From NCBI GenBank assembly GCA_000949895.1, contig JWIT01000001.1:1-64000 (forward strand): a stretch of DNA of 64,000 bases. Direction: 5' to 3'. Below, one piece after another: positions 1 to 8,321 of this stretch. The position numbers and the translations under genes are program-made. Origin of the DNA: Agrobacterium arsenijevicii (GTDB lineage Bacteria > Pseudomonadota > Alphaproteobacteria > Rhizobiales > Rhizobiaceae). Each line of letters starts with the position of its first letter. Within the stretch, counting starts at the first letter, position 1. The notes beneath the pieces are model-generated. The model saw only the letters and a program-made list of their open reading frames with translations, was not told where the DNA came from and made no database searches.

Positions 1-1208
1 CGATCGCGACCACGATGCGTTCCGACAACGGTGCTCTTTCCGCTGTTCAGGACGCCCTCGGCCTCGGCGCCGCAAAGGTCGACACTGCCTATTCGGGCAT
101 GGAATCCTCCATCGACGTCGTCAAGCAGATCAAGAACAAGCTGGTTGCCGCCCGCGAACCCGGCGTTGACAAGTCGAAGATCCAGGAAGAAATCACCCAG
201 CTCCAGGATCAGCTGAAGTCGATCTCCAGCTCCTCGTCCTTTTCCGGTGAAAACTGGCTGCAGGCGAAGATCAGCGATGGCACCGGCAAGCTGACCGACG
301 TCACCAAGCAGGTCGTCGGCTCCTTCATCCGTGACGCTGGCGGCAATGTTTCCGTCAAGACGATCAACGTCGCTCTTGGCAATGACACCGTGTTGTTCGA
401 TACGTCTTCCGGTGCCGCGAAAGACAAGCAGGGTATTCTCGATTCCTACGCCGTCTATTCGTCAACGGGATCGTACAAGAACTTCGAAATCACGACCGGT
501 GTTGGCGCTGCAAAGGCAACCACGGTAAAGGCTGCCGTCGTTTTCACCGAAGCACAGCTTAAGGGCCTGACACCCGCCGCCGCCGCAACGCCGGTAACTG
601 CTGTCGCTGACGCAACCACAGGCCTCGTTGTCGTCGCCAACGCTTCGGCAGCCGAGAACGGCGCTTACCTGAAAATCGGCGACGATCAATTCGTCAAGGT
701 CATGGGCGACGGCACTACCGGCAACGCCACCACCGTGGATACTGCACAGGTTACTGCCGGTACTGTCGCAATTGGCAAAACGAATGACGGCAAGAACGTC
801 TACCTCGAAACGGGCACCAACAATCAGCTTGCAAAAGCGCTTTCCTACTCCCTGACGTCTCTGGACATCAACAAGGACCTCGTCGGCACATTCACCAACG
901 CCGACGGTTCCGCCCTGACGGCTAACCAGTATCTCGACGCCATGGTTTCCTTCGTTGACAAGCAGCTCCAGAGCATGACATCCGCAGCAGCCGACCTCGG
1001 CTCGGTCAAAATGCGCATCGAACTGCAGGAAAACTTCGTCAACAAGCTGACCGACTCGCTCGACAAGGGTATCGGCCGTCTCGTTGACGCAGAGATGAAC
1101 GAAGAATCCACCAAGCTCAAGGCCCTTCAAACCCAGCAGCAGCTCGCTGTCCAGGCCCTGTCGATCGCCAACAACGACTCGCAGAGCATCCTGTCGCTCT
1201 TCCGTTAA
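1..1208 (+). CDS. Flagellin, 5' end cut by the window edge
   Basis: Structural subunit of the flagellar filament. The reading frame is open from base 3 and ends in TAA at 1206-1208. By alignment with the complete flagellin downstream, about 48 N-terminal codons lie outside the window; the first visible residues match its residues 49 onward. The conserved N-terminal D1 helices are visible, followed by an Ala/Thr-rich variable centre (roughly bases 430-800) and the conserved C-terminal D1/D0 helix ending in 'ILSLFR'. An ATG exists at 15 but is internal to the helix, so it is not the true start. At more than 430 residues in total, it is large for a rhizobial flagellin. A strong terminator follows directly. 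Which fla paralogue this is cannot be decided from the window. Confidence 0.95.
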   Translation, partial: IATTMRSDNGALSAVQDALGLGAAKVDTAYSGMESSIDVVKQIKNKLVAAREPGVDKSKIQEEITQLQDQLKSISSSSSFSGENWLQAKISDGTGKLTDVTKQVVGSFIRDAGGNVSVKTINVALGNDTVLFDTSSGAAKDKQGILDSYAVYSSTGSYKNFEITTGVGAAKATTVKAAVVFTEAQLKGLTPAAAATPVTAVADATTGLVVVANASAAENGAYLKIGDDQFVKVMGDGTTGNATTVDTAQVTAGTVAIGKTNDGKNVYLETGTNNQLAKALSYSLTSLDINKDLVGTFTNADGSALTANQYLDAMVSFVDKQLQSMTSAAADLGSVKMRIELQENFVNKLTDSLDKGIGRLVDAEMNEESTKLKALQTQQQLAVQALSIANNDSQSILSLFR

Positions 1209-1232
1209 TCGGAAAACACCATTCAAGAATAG

Positions 1233-1260
1233 AAAAGCCGCGCCTCGTGCGCGGCTTTTT
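1233..1260 (+). terminator. Rho-independent terminator of the first flagellin gene
   Basis: An 11-bp GC-rich stem (AAAAGCCGCGC / GCGCGGCTTTT) with a 5-base loop is followed by a run of T. It starts 25 bases after the stop codon. It separates the two flagellin genes into independent transcripts. Confidence 0.9.
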
Positions 1261-1298
1261 CCGTCATGGTTAAGAGAAATTATTATTTCCTAATTTTT

Positions 1299-1388
1299 AT
1301 TAACGACAGTTTAGGCTTTGTTAACCATTCGAGCCCTAAAACCTAGCCATCGAAACGATTGGTTAACCAAGACGAAAAAGAGGTTAAC
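1299..1388 (+). promoter_or_regulatory. Phased GTTAAC sites upstream of the second flagellin
   Basis: ATTAAC at 1299-1304 and GTTAAC at 1320-1325, 1362-1367 and 1383-1388 lie exactly 21, 42 and 21 bp apart, so all are on the same helical face with one empty slot at 1341. The array ends 80 bp before the flagellin start. This spacing is seen directly; that it is an operator for a flagellar regulator (for example Rem, the rhizobial class IB activator) is inference. Confidence 0.45.
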
Positions 1389-1468
1389 AGGCATCAAGCC
1401 GCGCGATCGTTCCCGGCGGCAATCCGGAATGTCCCTTTTCATTTCAGCCAATCAAGGGGCAAATAATT

Positions 1469-2803
1469 ATGACCAGCATTTTGACGAACGTCGCGGCAAT
1501 GGCCGCCCTTCAGACCCTTCGCGCCATCGGCAGCAACATGGAAGAAACGCAGTCGCGCGTCTCCTCCGGCCTGCGCGTCAAGACCGCATCCGACAACGCT
1601 GCATACTGGTCCATCGCGACCACCATGCGTTCGGATAACGGTGCTCTTTCCGCTGTTCAGGACGCTCTCGGCCTCGGCGCCGCGAAGGTCGATACCGCCT
1701 ATTCCGCCATGGAAACTACGGTCGATGTCGTCAAGGAAATCAGCAAGAAGCTGGTTGCCGCCCGCGAGGCCGGCGTCGACAAGGCAAAGATCCAGGAAGA
1801 AGTCCGCCAGCTCCAGGACCAGCTGAAAAGCATCGGCGAATCCGCCTCCTTCTCCGGCGAAAACTGGCTTAAGGGCAAGATCAGCGACGCATCGGGCAAC
1901 CTCACCCCGATAACAAAGCAGATCGTCGGCTCCTTCATCCGTGACGGCGCGGGCAATGTTGCAGTCAAGACCATCAACATTCAGGTCGACAACAAGACCG
2001 CCCTTTTCGATACATCGACCGGCGCGGCGAAAAACGGCATCCTCGACAGCGCCGCCTATTATTCCGACACCGGCGCTCTGCGCAATTTCGAAATCACGAC
2101 GACCACTCCCGCAGGTGTTGCAACCACGACGCCCTATACCGCGAAAGTGTTTACCGCAACACAGATGGCGGCTTTCGCACCCGCCGGCACGACCACGGTC
2201 TCCCCGGAAAGTGCAACGACCGGACTTGTTACCGTTGCCGCCGCAACTTCGGCAAATGATAACGGCACCTACTTCAAGATCGGCGAAAACGCTGCGGGCG
2301 AAGCTCTCTACGTGAAAGCCAACAATACGGCGCCGACGCCTGCCGGCACCACCGTAACCGAGATCGGAACCGGCGGTTCTTCCAACAACAAGATTTACCT
2401 CGAAACTGGCGCGAACCCGCAGATGGCGCAGAAACTCAGCTACTCGCTGATCGATCTCGACATCACCAAAGACCTCAGCGGCTTGAAGGACGCCAACGGC
2501 CAGCCGTTGACCGACAATGCCGGTCTCGACAACATGATCCAGTTCGTCAACACCAAGCTGGAATCGCTCATCAGCGCAAGCGCCGATCTCGGTTCCATCA
2601 AGATGCGTCTCGATCTGCAGGAAGGATTCATCTCGAAGCTCACCGACTCCATCGATAAGGGCATCGGCCGCCTCGTCGATGCGGACATGAACGAAGAATC
2701 CACCAAGCTCAAGGCTCTCCAGACGCAGCAGCAGCTGGCGATCCAGGCTCTCTCCATCGCCAATACCAGCTCCGAGAATATCCTGTCGCTATTCCGCCAG
2801 TAA
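1469..2803 (+). CDS. Flagellin (444 aa)
   Basis: Complete filament subunit. Residues 1-170 carry the conserved D0/D1 region (starting MTSILTNVAAM, with the typical 'RVSSGLRV' and 'ASDNAAYWSIAT' stretches). Residues about 170-330 are a Thr/Ala-rich, surface-exposed type of centre, and the C-terminus returns to conserved helix ending 'ILSLFRQ'. Start chosen at ATG 1469, with an AAGGGG ribosome site 9 bases upstream. The termini are nearly identical to the upstream flagellin while the centres differ, indicating tandem duplication followed by divergence of the exposed domain. It has its own 260-bp leader with phased GTTAAC sites and its own terminator, so it is probably controlled separately. At 444 aa it resembles the larger FlaD-type subunits rather than the roughly 310-aa major ones. 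Confidence 0.96.
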   Translation: MTSILTNVAAMAALQTLRAIGSNMEETQSRVSSGLRVKTASDNAAYWSIATTMRSDNGALSAVQDALGLGAAKVDTAYSAMETTVDVVKEISKKLVAAREAGVDKAKIQEEVRQLQDQLKSIGESASFSGENWLKGKISDASGNLTPITKQIVGSFIRDGAGNVAVKTINIQVDNKTALFDTSTGAAKNGILDSAAYYSDTGALRNFEITTTTPAGVATTTPYTAKVFTATQMAAFAPAGTTTVSPESATTGLVTVAAATSANDNGTYFKIGENAAGEALYVKANNTAPTPAGTTVTEIGTGGSSNNKIYLETGANPQMAQKLSYSLIDLDITKDLSGLKDANGQPLTDNAGLDNMIQFVNTKLESLISASADLGSIKMRLDLQEGFISKLTDSIDKGIGRLVDADMNEESTKLKALQTQQQLAIQALSIANTSSENILSLFRQ

Positions 2804-2866
2804 GCGGCGCCCGTTGGCTACGGGCGGTTTCGTCCCGCTCTGGCAGCAACAGAATATTCGGAAATG

Positions 2867-2898
2867 GAAACCGCGCTTCGCAAGAGGCGCGGTTTTCA
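2867..2898 (+). terminator. Terminator of the second flagellin gene
   Basis: A 9-bp stem (AAACCGCGC / GCGCGGTTT) with a 10-base loop is followed by TTTTCACCTTTT. It lies 64 bases after the flagellin stop codon. Confidence 0.8.
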
Positions 2899-3010
2899 CC
2901 TTTTCCGAAAGCTGTTCGGAGTGCCAAGGAGCACGCGCGCAGACACTGCATACGGCATGAGCCACGCACGTTGCGTCGCTACATAAATCTTTGATTTTAT
3001 TGGGGAGAAA

Positions 3011-3085
3011 TGGTGCTGCTAGAGAGATTTGAACTCTCGGCCTCTCCCTTACCAAGGGAGTGCTCTACCCCTGAGCTATAGCAGC
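3011..3085 (-). tRNA. tRNA-Thr (GGT anticodon)
   Basis: The reverse strand folds as a cloverleaf: acceptor GCTGCTA pairs with TAGCAGC, the D-arm contains AGCTCAGGGGTAGAGC, and the anticodon stem CTCCC/GGGAG encloses the loop TTGGTAA. The T-loop is GTTCAAATC, and CCA is encoded at 3011-3013. The anticodon GGT reads ACC/ACU threonine codons. Total length is 75 nt. Confidence 0.97.
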
Positions 3086-3240
3086 ATCCGGTGCCGAAGC
3101 GTTTGCTTCAGCATCAAGCGTGGCGGCCTATTGCCATAGGTTTTTGACGAGCGCAAGCCGCAAAACGATATTCTTCATCAAGCGGTGCAAAAAACAGCGC
3201 CCCCTGTTGAAAAGTTCATTTTTCGGATATTGCTGAATTT

Positions 3241-3507
3241 ATGAACGAACATCATGACAAACAGGCAAAGACAGCGGTTTCCGCGGGCGCTTCCGCAGAG
3301 CCGTCAGCCCTTGCGGCAAACGGCAACGCGCAGGCCGGTCCCGGTGAGAAGGCGCGCCAGCGTGAGGCGGAGCGCAAGGCGCGGGCGGCGAAGAAGCTTC
3401 GTGAAAACCTTCAGAAGCGCAAACAGCAGGTTCGTGCGCGCCGCGCCGGCGATGCGGATGAGACGATTGGCCTGCCTGCCGCAAAAACGGACGAATCATC
3501 CTCATAG
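3241..3507 (+). CDS. Small charged protein of unknown function upstream of murA
   Basis: An 88-aa protein with an Ala-rich N-terminus, a strongly basic helical middle (Lys/Arg/Glu-rich, about residues 35-68) and an acidic end. No signal peptide or membrane segment is visible. The composition suggests an intrinsically disordered or nucleic-acid-contacting protein. It precedes murA by 103 bases on the same strand and could share its transcript. No strong ribosome site is visible before ATG 3241, so the start is tentative. I recall similar short ORFs upstream of murA in rhizobia but cannot assign a function. Confidence 0.55.
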   Translation: MNEHHDKQAKTAVSAGASAEPSALAANGNAQAGPGEKARQREAERKARAAKKLRENLQKRKQQVRARRAGDADETIGLPAAKTDESSS

Positions 3508-3610
3508 AGAATTCACCAGCATAAAATTGAAACGCCGCGGAAACTCGTCTAAGGACGCGCATTTCCGCAAGGCACGATAAAGAAAGGCGGGCACAGGCCC
3601 GTAGGGACGC

Positions 3611-4903
3611 ATGGATCGCATCAGAATTACGGGTGGCAACAAGCTCAACGGCATTATTCCCATCTCCGGCGCAAAAAACGCCGCTCTGCCATTGATGATC
3701 GCTTCGCTTCTGACCAGCGATACGCTGACGCTCGAAAACGTGCCGCATCTGGCCGACGTTGAGCAGCTCATCCGCATTCTCGGCAATCACGGCGTCGATA
3801 TTTCCGTCAATGGCCGTCGCGAAAGCCAGGGCGAAGCCTATTCCCGTACCGTGCACTTCACCTGCCGCACCATCGTTGACACCACAGCACCCTACGAGCT
3901 GGTTTCCAAGATGCGCGCCAGCTTCTGGGTCATCGGCCCGCTGCTTGCCCGTGAAGGCCGTGCACGCGTTTCCCTGCCCGGCGGCTGTGCCATCGGCACG
4001 CGTCCGGTCGACCTGTTCATCGAGGGCCTTGAGGCGCTCGGTGCGACGATGGAGATCGACGGCGGTTACATCAACGCCACCGCCCCCAAGGGTGGCCTGA
4101 TCGGCGCGGTTTACACTTTCCCGAAGGTATCCGTCGGCGCGACGCATGTGATGCTGATGGCTGCGAGCCTTGCCAGAGGCACCACCATCATCCACAACGC
4201 TGCCCGCGAACCGGAAGTGGTCGATCTGGCGCACTGCCTGACAGCCATGGGCGCAAAGATCGAGGGCGCAGGTACTTCCACCATCACCATCGAGGGCGTT
4301 ACCTCGCTCTCCGGTGCACGCCACCGGGTTCTGCCTGACCGTATCGAAACCGGCACCTATGCCATGGCCGTGGCCATGGCTGGCGGTGATGTGGTTCTGG
4401 AAGGCACGCGTGCATCGCTGCTCGACAATGCGCTGGATACGCTGCGGCTTGCCGGAGTGTCGATCAGCGACACGGAGACCGGTCTGCGCGTCGTGCGCAA
4501 CGGCAATGGCATTCAGCCGGTCGATATCGTCACCGAGCCCTTCCCCGGCTTCCCCACCGATCTTCAGGCGCAGTTCATGGCGCTGATGACGCGGTCGCAG
4601 GGCGTATCCCACATCACCGAAACCATCTTCGAAAACCGCTTCATGCATGTGCAGGAACTGGCTCGTCTGGGCGCGAAGATTTCGCTCTCCGGGCAGATGG
4701 CCCGTATCGAAGGCGTCACCCGCCTGAAGGGTGCACCTGTCATGGCGACCGATCTGCGCGCCTCGGTGTCGCTGGTCATTGCGGGCCTGGTGGCGGAAGG
4801 CGAGACCGTGGTTTCGCGCGTCTACCATCTCGATCGCGGTTTCGAACGCCTTGAAGAAAAGCTCACCCGTTGCGGTGCGCTGGTCGAACGCGTCAGCGAT
4901 TGA
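3611..4903 (+). CDS. murA: UDP-N-acetylglucosamine 1-carboxyvinyltransferase MurA
   Basis: Cytoplasmic enzyme of the first committed peptidoglycan step; it transfers enolpyruvate from PEP to UDP-GlcNAc. The 430-aa length fits the family. Residues K22 and N23 in 'SGAKNAALP' and the loop cysteine C126 in '[13 protein letters not shown]' (the residue alkylated by fosfomycin in the family) are present. The EPSP-synthase-like double domain runs through the full length. It is the main gene of a rightward block with DUF2948 and hisD, an arrangement common in Rhizobiales. Confidence 0.98.
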   Translation: MDRIRITGGNKLNGIIPISGAKNAALPLMIASLLTSDTLTLENVPHLADVEQLIRILGNHGVDISVNGRRESQGEAYSRTVHFTCRTIVDTTAPYELVSKMRASFWVIGPLLAREGRARVSLPGGCAIGTRPVDLFIEGLEALGATMEIDGGYINATAPKGGLIGAVYTFPKVSVGATHVMLMAASLARGTTIIHNAAREPEVVDLAHCLTAMGAKIEGAGTSTITIEGVTSLSGARHRVLPDRIETGTYAMAVAMAGGDVVLEGTRASLLDNALDTLRLAGVSISDTETGLRVVRNGNGIQPVDIVTEPFPGFPTDLQAQFMALMTRSQGVSHITETIFENRFMHVQELARLGAKISLSGQMARIEGVTRLKGAPVMATDLRASVSLVIAGLVAEGETVVSRVYHLDRGFERLEEKLTRCGALVERVSD

Positions 4904-5019
4904 TCCTTTCATAGCCGCTCATTCGTTTTCTCCCCCGTTGCAGAGCGGGCCTAGACTGCCTATTTCCAGTACAAGGAATAGACATTGCGGGCAGCAGTCC
5001 GCGGAAAAGGAAGAAAACG

Positions 5020-5460
5020 ATGAGCGGCCTGAAATTGCTCGCGCTGGATACTGAAGATCTCTCCGTCATCTCGACGCATATGCAGGACAGCGTCTTCAAG
5101 CTGAAGGACGTTGCCTTCGAGGCGAAGCACGGTCAATTCACGCTTTCCGCCAACCGTTTCGTCTGGGAAAGCACTGACAAGAAGAACCTGCCGCCGGAGC
5201 GCTGCCGCAGCGTCGTTTTCCTGAAGCGGGTCTCCGCCGTCCGCTCGCACGGCATCGACCGCGCCGACAGGGAACAGGTGCTTTCGCTGCTCGCCATCCG
5301 CTTCGTGCAGAACGGCGAAGGACCTGATGGAGCCGTTGAACTGACGCTTTCGGGCGGTGGTGCCATCGCGCTCGACGTCGAATGTATCGAAGCGCAGCTG
5401 ACCGATGTGAGCGGCGCCTGGGAAACAGCCGCCAAACCGCAGCATCCGGACAGCGAATAA
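5020..5460 (+). CDS. DUF2948 family protein
   Basis: A 146-aa conserved alphaproteobacterial protein of unknown function. It contains no signal peptide or membrane helix and looks like a compact soluble alpha/beta protein. Features recalled for the family are the opening 'LLALDTEDLSVISTH' and a central 'RCRSVVFLKRV' stretch. It sits between murA (117 bases upstream) and hisD (132 bases downstream), the usual position of this family. ATG 5020 has GGAAAAGGAAGAAAACG before it as a ribosome site. Function cannot be inferred. Confidence 0.85.
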   Translation: MSGLKLLALDTEDLSVISTHMQDSVFKLKDVAFEAKHGQFTLSANRFVWESTDKKNLPPERCRSVVFLKRVSAVRSHGIDRADREQVLSLLAIRFVQNGEGPDGAVELTLSGGGAIALDVECIEAQLTDVSGAWETAAKPQHPDSE

Positions 5461-5551
5461 GCTCTCCACGCCATCGCAACGGTTGCCTTTCGTCACTGTT
5501 TCGATTTATGCCACATACCAGAGCCGCATTTTTCTGCGGTGAGTTCGTACA

Positions 5552-5573
5552 CCCCGCGGGATCGCCCGCGGGG
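5552..5573 (+). promoter_or_regulatory. Perfect GC hairpin in the hisD leader
   Basis: CCCCGCGGG (5552-5560), loop ATCG, CCCGCGGGG (5565-5573): nine perfect base pairs, only 19 bases before the hisD GTG start. There is no T-run on either strand, so it is not a normal terminator. A weaker hairpin (CCGCA/TGCGG, 5524-5539) precedes it. It may block or time hisD translation or stabilise the mRNA. Confidence 0.5.
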
Positions 5574-5592
5574 AAAATGAGAGGGTAATGGC

Positions 5593-6891
5593 GTGGCAAT
5601 CTGGCTGGAGAAGGCATCGGCTGATTTCGAACAGAAATTCGCAGCCTTCCTGACGACCAAGAGGGAAGTTTCCGAAGACGTCAACGCGACCGTTCGTGAC
5701 ATCATCAATGATGTCCGCCATCGCGGCGATGCGGCCCTTGCCCATTACTCCCTGAAATTCGACGGCATCGATTTCTCGAAGGTCTCGATGCGGGTGACGG
5801 CGGAAGAAATCGACGCAGCCGTCGCAGCCGTTGACAGCAGCGTCCTCGAAGCCCTCGAATTCGCAGCCCGTCGCATCGAAAAACACCATGCGCGGCAGAT
5901 GCCGAAGGACGATATCTACGAGGACGAGATCGGCGTGGGCCTGGGGTCGCGCTGGACGGCGATCGAGGCCGTTGGCCTTTACGTGCCGGGTGGCACCGCC
6001 AGCTATCCAAGCTCTGTCCTGATGAATGCCGTGCCGGCCAAGGTTGCCGGTGTCGAGCGCATCGTTATGGTGGTGCCGGCGAATGGCGGTGCGGTTAATC
6101 CCGCCGTTCTTGCCGCCGCGCGCATCGCGGGCGTTGAGGAAATTTATCGCATCGGCGGCGCGCAGGCCGTAGCTGCACTCGCCTACGGCACGGAAACGAT
6201 CACCCCCGTCGCCAAGATCGTCGGCCCCGGCAATGCCTATGTGGCGGCCGCAAAACGGCAGGTCTTCGGCACTGTTGGCATCGACATGATCGCCGGGCCT
6301 TCCGAAGTGCTTGTCATTGCCGACAAGGACAACGATCCTGACTGGCTGGCCGCCGACCTTCTCGCGCAAGCGGAGCACGACCGGGGCGCGCAATCGATCC
6401 TGATCACCGACAATGCCGAACTCGGCAAGGCGGTGGAGGCTGCGGTGGAACGGCAGTTGAAGCGCCTGTCGCGCTCCGAGACGGCGGCGGCAAGCTGGGC
6501 TGATTTCGGTGCGATCATTCTGGTCGAAAAGCTCACCGATGCCATTCCGCTTGCCAACCGCATTGCCGCTGAGCATCTGGAACTCGCAGTAGACGATCCG
6601 GATGCCCTGATGGCCTACATCCGCAATGCCGGCGCGATCTTCGTCGGACGCCATACGCCGGAAGTGATCGGCGATTATGTCGGCGGCTCCAACCATGTTC
6701 TCCCGACGGCACGGTCGGCGCGCTTCTCCTCCGGTCTTTCGGTGCTGGATTTCGTCAAGCGCACGTCTATCCTGCGTCTCGGTCCCGAGCAGTTGCGCCA
6801 GCTTGCACCGGCGGCAATCACTCTTGCCCGTTCGGAGGGGCTGGACGCGCATGCGCGCTCGGTCGCCATTCGCCTCAATCCGGAAAGTTAA
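5593..6891 (+). CDS. hisD: Histidinol dehydrogenase HisD
   Basis: Zn-dependent enzyme that makes the last two oxidations of histidine synthesis, L-histidinol to L-histidine, with NAD. The 432-aa length is typical. Family signatures include 'VPGGTASYPSSVLMN', the substrate/zinc site 'LAQAEHD' and the C-terminal 'GSNHVLPT' histidine. The start is GTG 5593 behind GAGGG; the nearby ATG at 5588 is in another frame. UPF0262 follows 3 bases after the stop, so hisD, UPF0262 and the phosphatase gene form one operon, separate from the other his genes. Confidence 0.98.
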   Translation: MAIWLEKASADFEQKFAAFLTTKREVSEDVNATVRDIINDVRHRGDAALAHYSLKFDGIDFSKVSMRVTAEEIDAAVAAVDSSVLEALEFAARRIEKHHARQMPKDDIYEDEIGVGLGSRWTAIEAVGLYVPGGTASYPSSVLMNAVPAKVAGVERIVMVVPANGGAVNPAVLAAARIAGVEEIYRIGGAQAVAALAYGTETITPVAKIVGPGNAYVAAAKRQVFGTVGIDMIAGPSEVLVIADKDNDPDWLAADLLAQAEHDRGAQSILITDNAELGKAVEAAVERQLKRLSRSETAAASWADFGAIILVEKLTDAIPLANRIAAEHLELAVDDPDALMAYIRNAGAIFVGRHTPEVIGDYVGGSNHVLPTARSARFSSGLSVLDFVKRTSILRLGPEQLRQLAPAAITLARSEGLDAHARSVAIRLNPES

Positions 6892-6894
6892 CAG

Positions 6895-7368
6895 ATGGCT
6901 TCAGGCGATTTCCGGCTCTGCGATGTGGTTCTGGACGATAGCATCGGCCGGTCCACGCCCGACGTGGAGCATGAACGCGCCGTGGCCATTTTCGACCTTA
7001 TCGAGGAAAATACTTTCGAACCGTTTGGCCATGAGGGCGGGCCTTACCGGCTGCACATATCGCTGGTCGATGCCAAGCTGGTTTTTTCGATCAGAACCGA
7101 AGACGACAAGGATGTCTCGACCCATATTCTGTCGCTGACGCCGTTCCGCCGTATCATCAAGGATTATTTCCTGATCTGCGAAAGCTATTACGAGGCGATA
7201 CGCTCCTCCACCCCAAGCCAGATCGAGGCGATCGACATGGGCAGGCGGGGCATTCACAATGACGGCTCGCAAACTTTGATGGATCGGCTTTCCGGCAAGA
7301 TCAAAGTGGATTTCGACACCGCGCGCCGTCTCTTCACCCTCGTCTGCGTGCTTTATTGGCGGGGTTAG
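6895..7368 (+). CDS. UPF0262 family protein
   Basis: A 157-aa protein of unknown function conserved in alphaproteobacteria, usually next to hisD and a low-molecular-weight phosphatase gene as here. It is soluble, has no signal sequence, and carries the recalled family stretches '[16 protein letters not shown]' and '[12 protein letters not shown]' at the C-terminus. It starts 3 bases after the hisD stop and ends 2 bases before the next gene, so translation is probably coupled. Confidence 0.88.
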   Translation: MASGDFRLCDVVLDDSIGRSTPDVEHERAVAIFDLIEENTFEPFGHEGGPYRLHISLVDAKLVFSIRTEDDKDVSTHILSLTPFRRIIKDYFLICESYYEAIRSSTPSQIEAIDMGRRGIHNDGSQTLMDRLSGKIKVDFDTARRLFTLVCVLYWRG

Positions 7369-7370
7369 AG

Positions 7371-7859
7371 ATGAGAGATCCTGCCACGGCTCCGAATGAC
7401 GGACACGCCCCCAAATCGGTCCTCTTCATGTGCGGCATGAATTCCATCCGTTCCCCCATGGCCGAGGTCATCGCCAAACGGCTGGTGGCGCCCGGCATCT
7501 ACATCCAGTCGGCCGGTGTCAGGGCGGGAGAGCGCGACCCCTTCGTGGATGCGGTGCTGGAAGAACAGGGATTTTCGCTCGGTAAGCATAAACCGCGCAC
7601 ATTGGACGAGATCGAGGATGATTTTTTCGATCTGATCATTACTTTGACACCCGAAGCCCATCACGCAGCCCTTGAACTGACGCGCTCGAACTCGCTCGAC
7701 GTGGTCTACTGGCCGACCATGGACCCAACGGTCATTACCGGCACGCGGGACCAGATCCTCGACGCCTATCGCGAAGTGCGGGATCATCTTGCCAGGCTGA
7801 TTGCGGAGCGTCTGCCGGGACGGCCGCAACCGGTGGCGGATACGCTTTCAAAAGACTGA
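7371..7859 (+). CDS. Low-molecular-weight protein-tyrosine-phosphatase-like protein
   Basis: A 162-aa member of the LMW phosphatase/arsenate reductase fold. The P-loop C-x5-R is present as C21-GMNSI-R27 followed by Ser-Pro, and a downstream 'PTMDPT' supplies the likely catalytic Asp. The start was set at ATG 7371, two bases after the UPF0262 stop, rather than the in-frame GTG at 7356 inside that gene. The substrate is unknown: phosphotyrosine protein or arsenate are both possible for the family. It is the third gene of the hisD operon. Confidence 0.85.
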   Translation: MRDPATAPNDGHAPKSVLFMCGMNSIRSPMAEVIAKRLVAPGIYIQSAGVRAGERDPFVDAVLEEQGFSLGKHKPRTLDEIEDDFFDLIITLTPEAHHAALELTRSNSLDVVYWPTMDPTVITGTRDQILDAYREVRDHLARLIAERLPGRPQPVADTLSKD

Positions 7860-7943
7860 GGATGGGTGTCCGTTTCGGTTGGACCAAACGCTTCAAACGC
7901 CGCACAGGACAGGCATTTATCGAATCCACGCCTCTTGCCTGGT

Positions 7944-7963
7944 GAAAATCGGTTCCGATTTTC
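7944..7963. repeat. Palindrome of a rhizobial intergenic repeat in the infA leader
   Basis: GAAAATCGG TT CCGATTTTC is a perfect 20-base palindrome, followed by 'TGCTTTAGAG'. The sequence resembles a short element that I recall as scattered between genes in Rhizobium and Agrobacterium genomes. It lies in the 210-base gap between the phosphatase gene and infA. Confidence 0.5.
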
Positions 7964-8069
7964 GCCGTGATGCTTTAGAGGTTCACAAATGTGCCGGGAT
8001 TGTGTAGTTTCCGCGCAATTTTCCCGGACACGATATGTCCGGCACTATCAACAGGAAGAAAACCCTTAC

Positions 8070-8288
8070 ATGACAAAAGAAGAAGTCCTTGAATTCCCGG
8101 GCATCGTAACCGAATTGCTGCCGAACGCAACATTCCGCGTGAAGCTTGAGAACGAACACGAAATCATCGCCCACACGGCGGGCCGCATGCGCAAGAACCG
8201 TATCCGCGTTCTGGCCGGTGACAAGGTGCTGGTTGAAATGACGCCTTACGACCTGAGCAAGGGCCGCATCACCTATCGCTTCAAGTAA
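8070..8288 (+). CDS. infA: Translation initiation factor IF-1
   Basis: A 72-aa S1/OB-fold protein that binds the ribosomal A site during initiation. The sequence MTKEEVLEF... with '[20 protein letters not shown]' and the ending 'KGRITYRFK' is diagnostic. The start is ATG 8070 behind ACAGGAAGAAAA; the 27 in-frame codons upstream of it are leader. It is followed closely by maf and yacG, an order common in Rhizobiales. Confidence 0.98.
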   Translation: MTKEEVLEFPGIVTELLPNATFRVKLENEHEIIAHTAGRMRKNRIRVLAGDKVLVEMTPYDLSKGRITYRFK

Positions 8289-8321
8289 TCGGTTTTCGGC
8301 ATCGGACGCCCGGGCAGCGCA

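Noticed and set aside
3239..4912. A 557-codon reverse-strand frame opposite murA
   Set aside because: It covers all of murA, whose own motifs are unambiguous; this is a composition artefact.
5521..5590. A T-box or his-leader attenuator before hisD
   Set aside because: No His-codon-rich leader peptide, T-box sequence or T-run follows the hairpins; only a structural hairpin can be supported.
7989..8069. A 27-residue N-terminal extension of IF-1
   Set aside because: IF-1 is always about 72 residues, and a ribosome site precedes the ATG at 8070.
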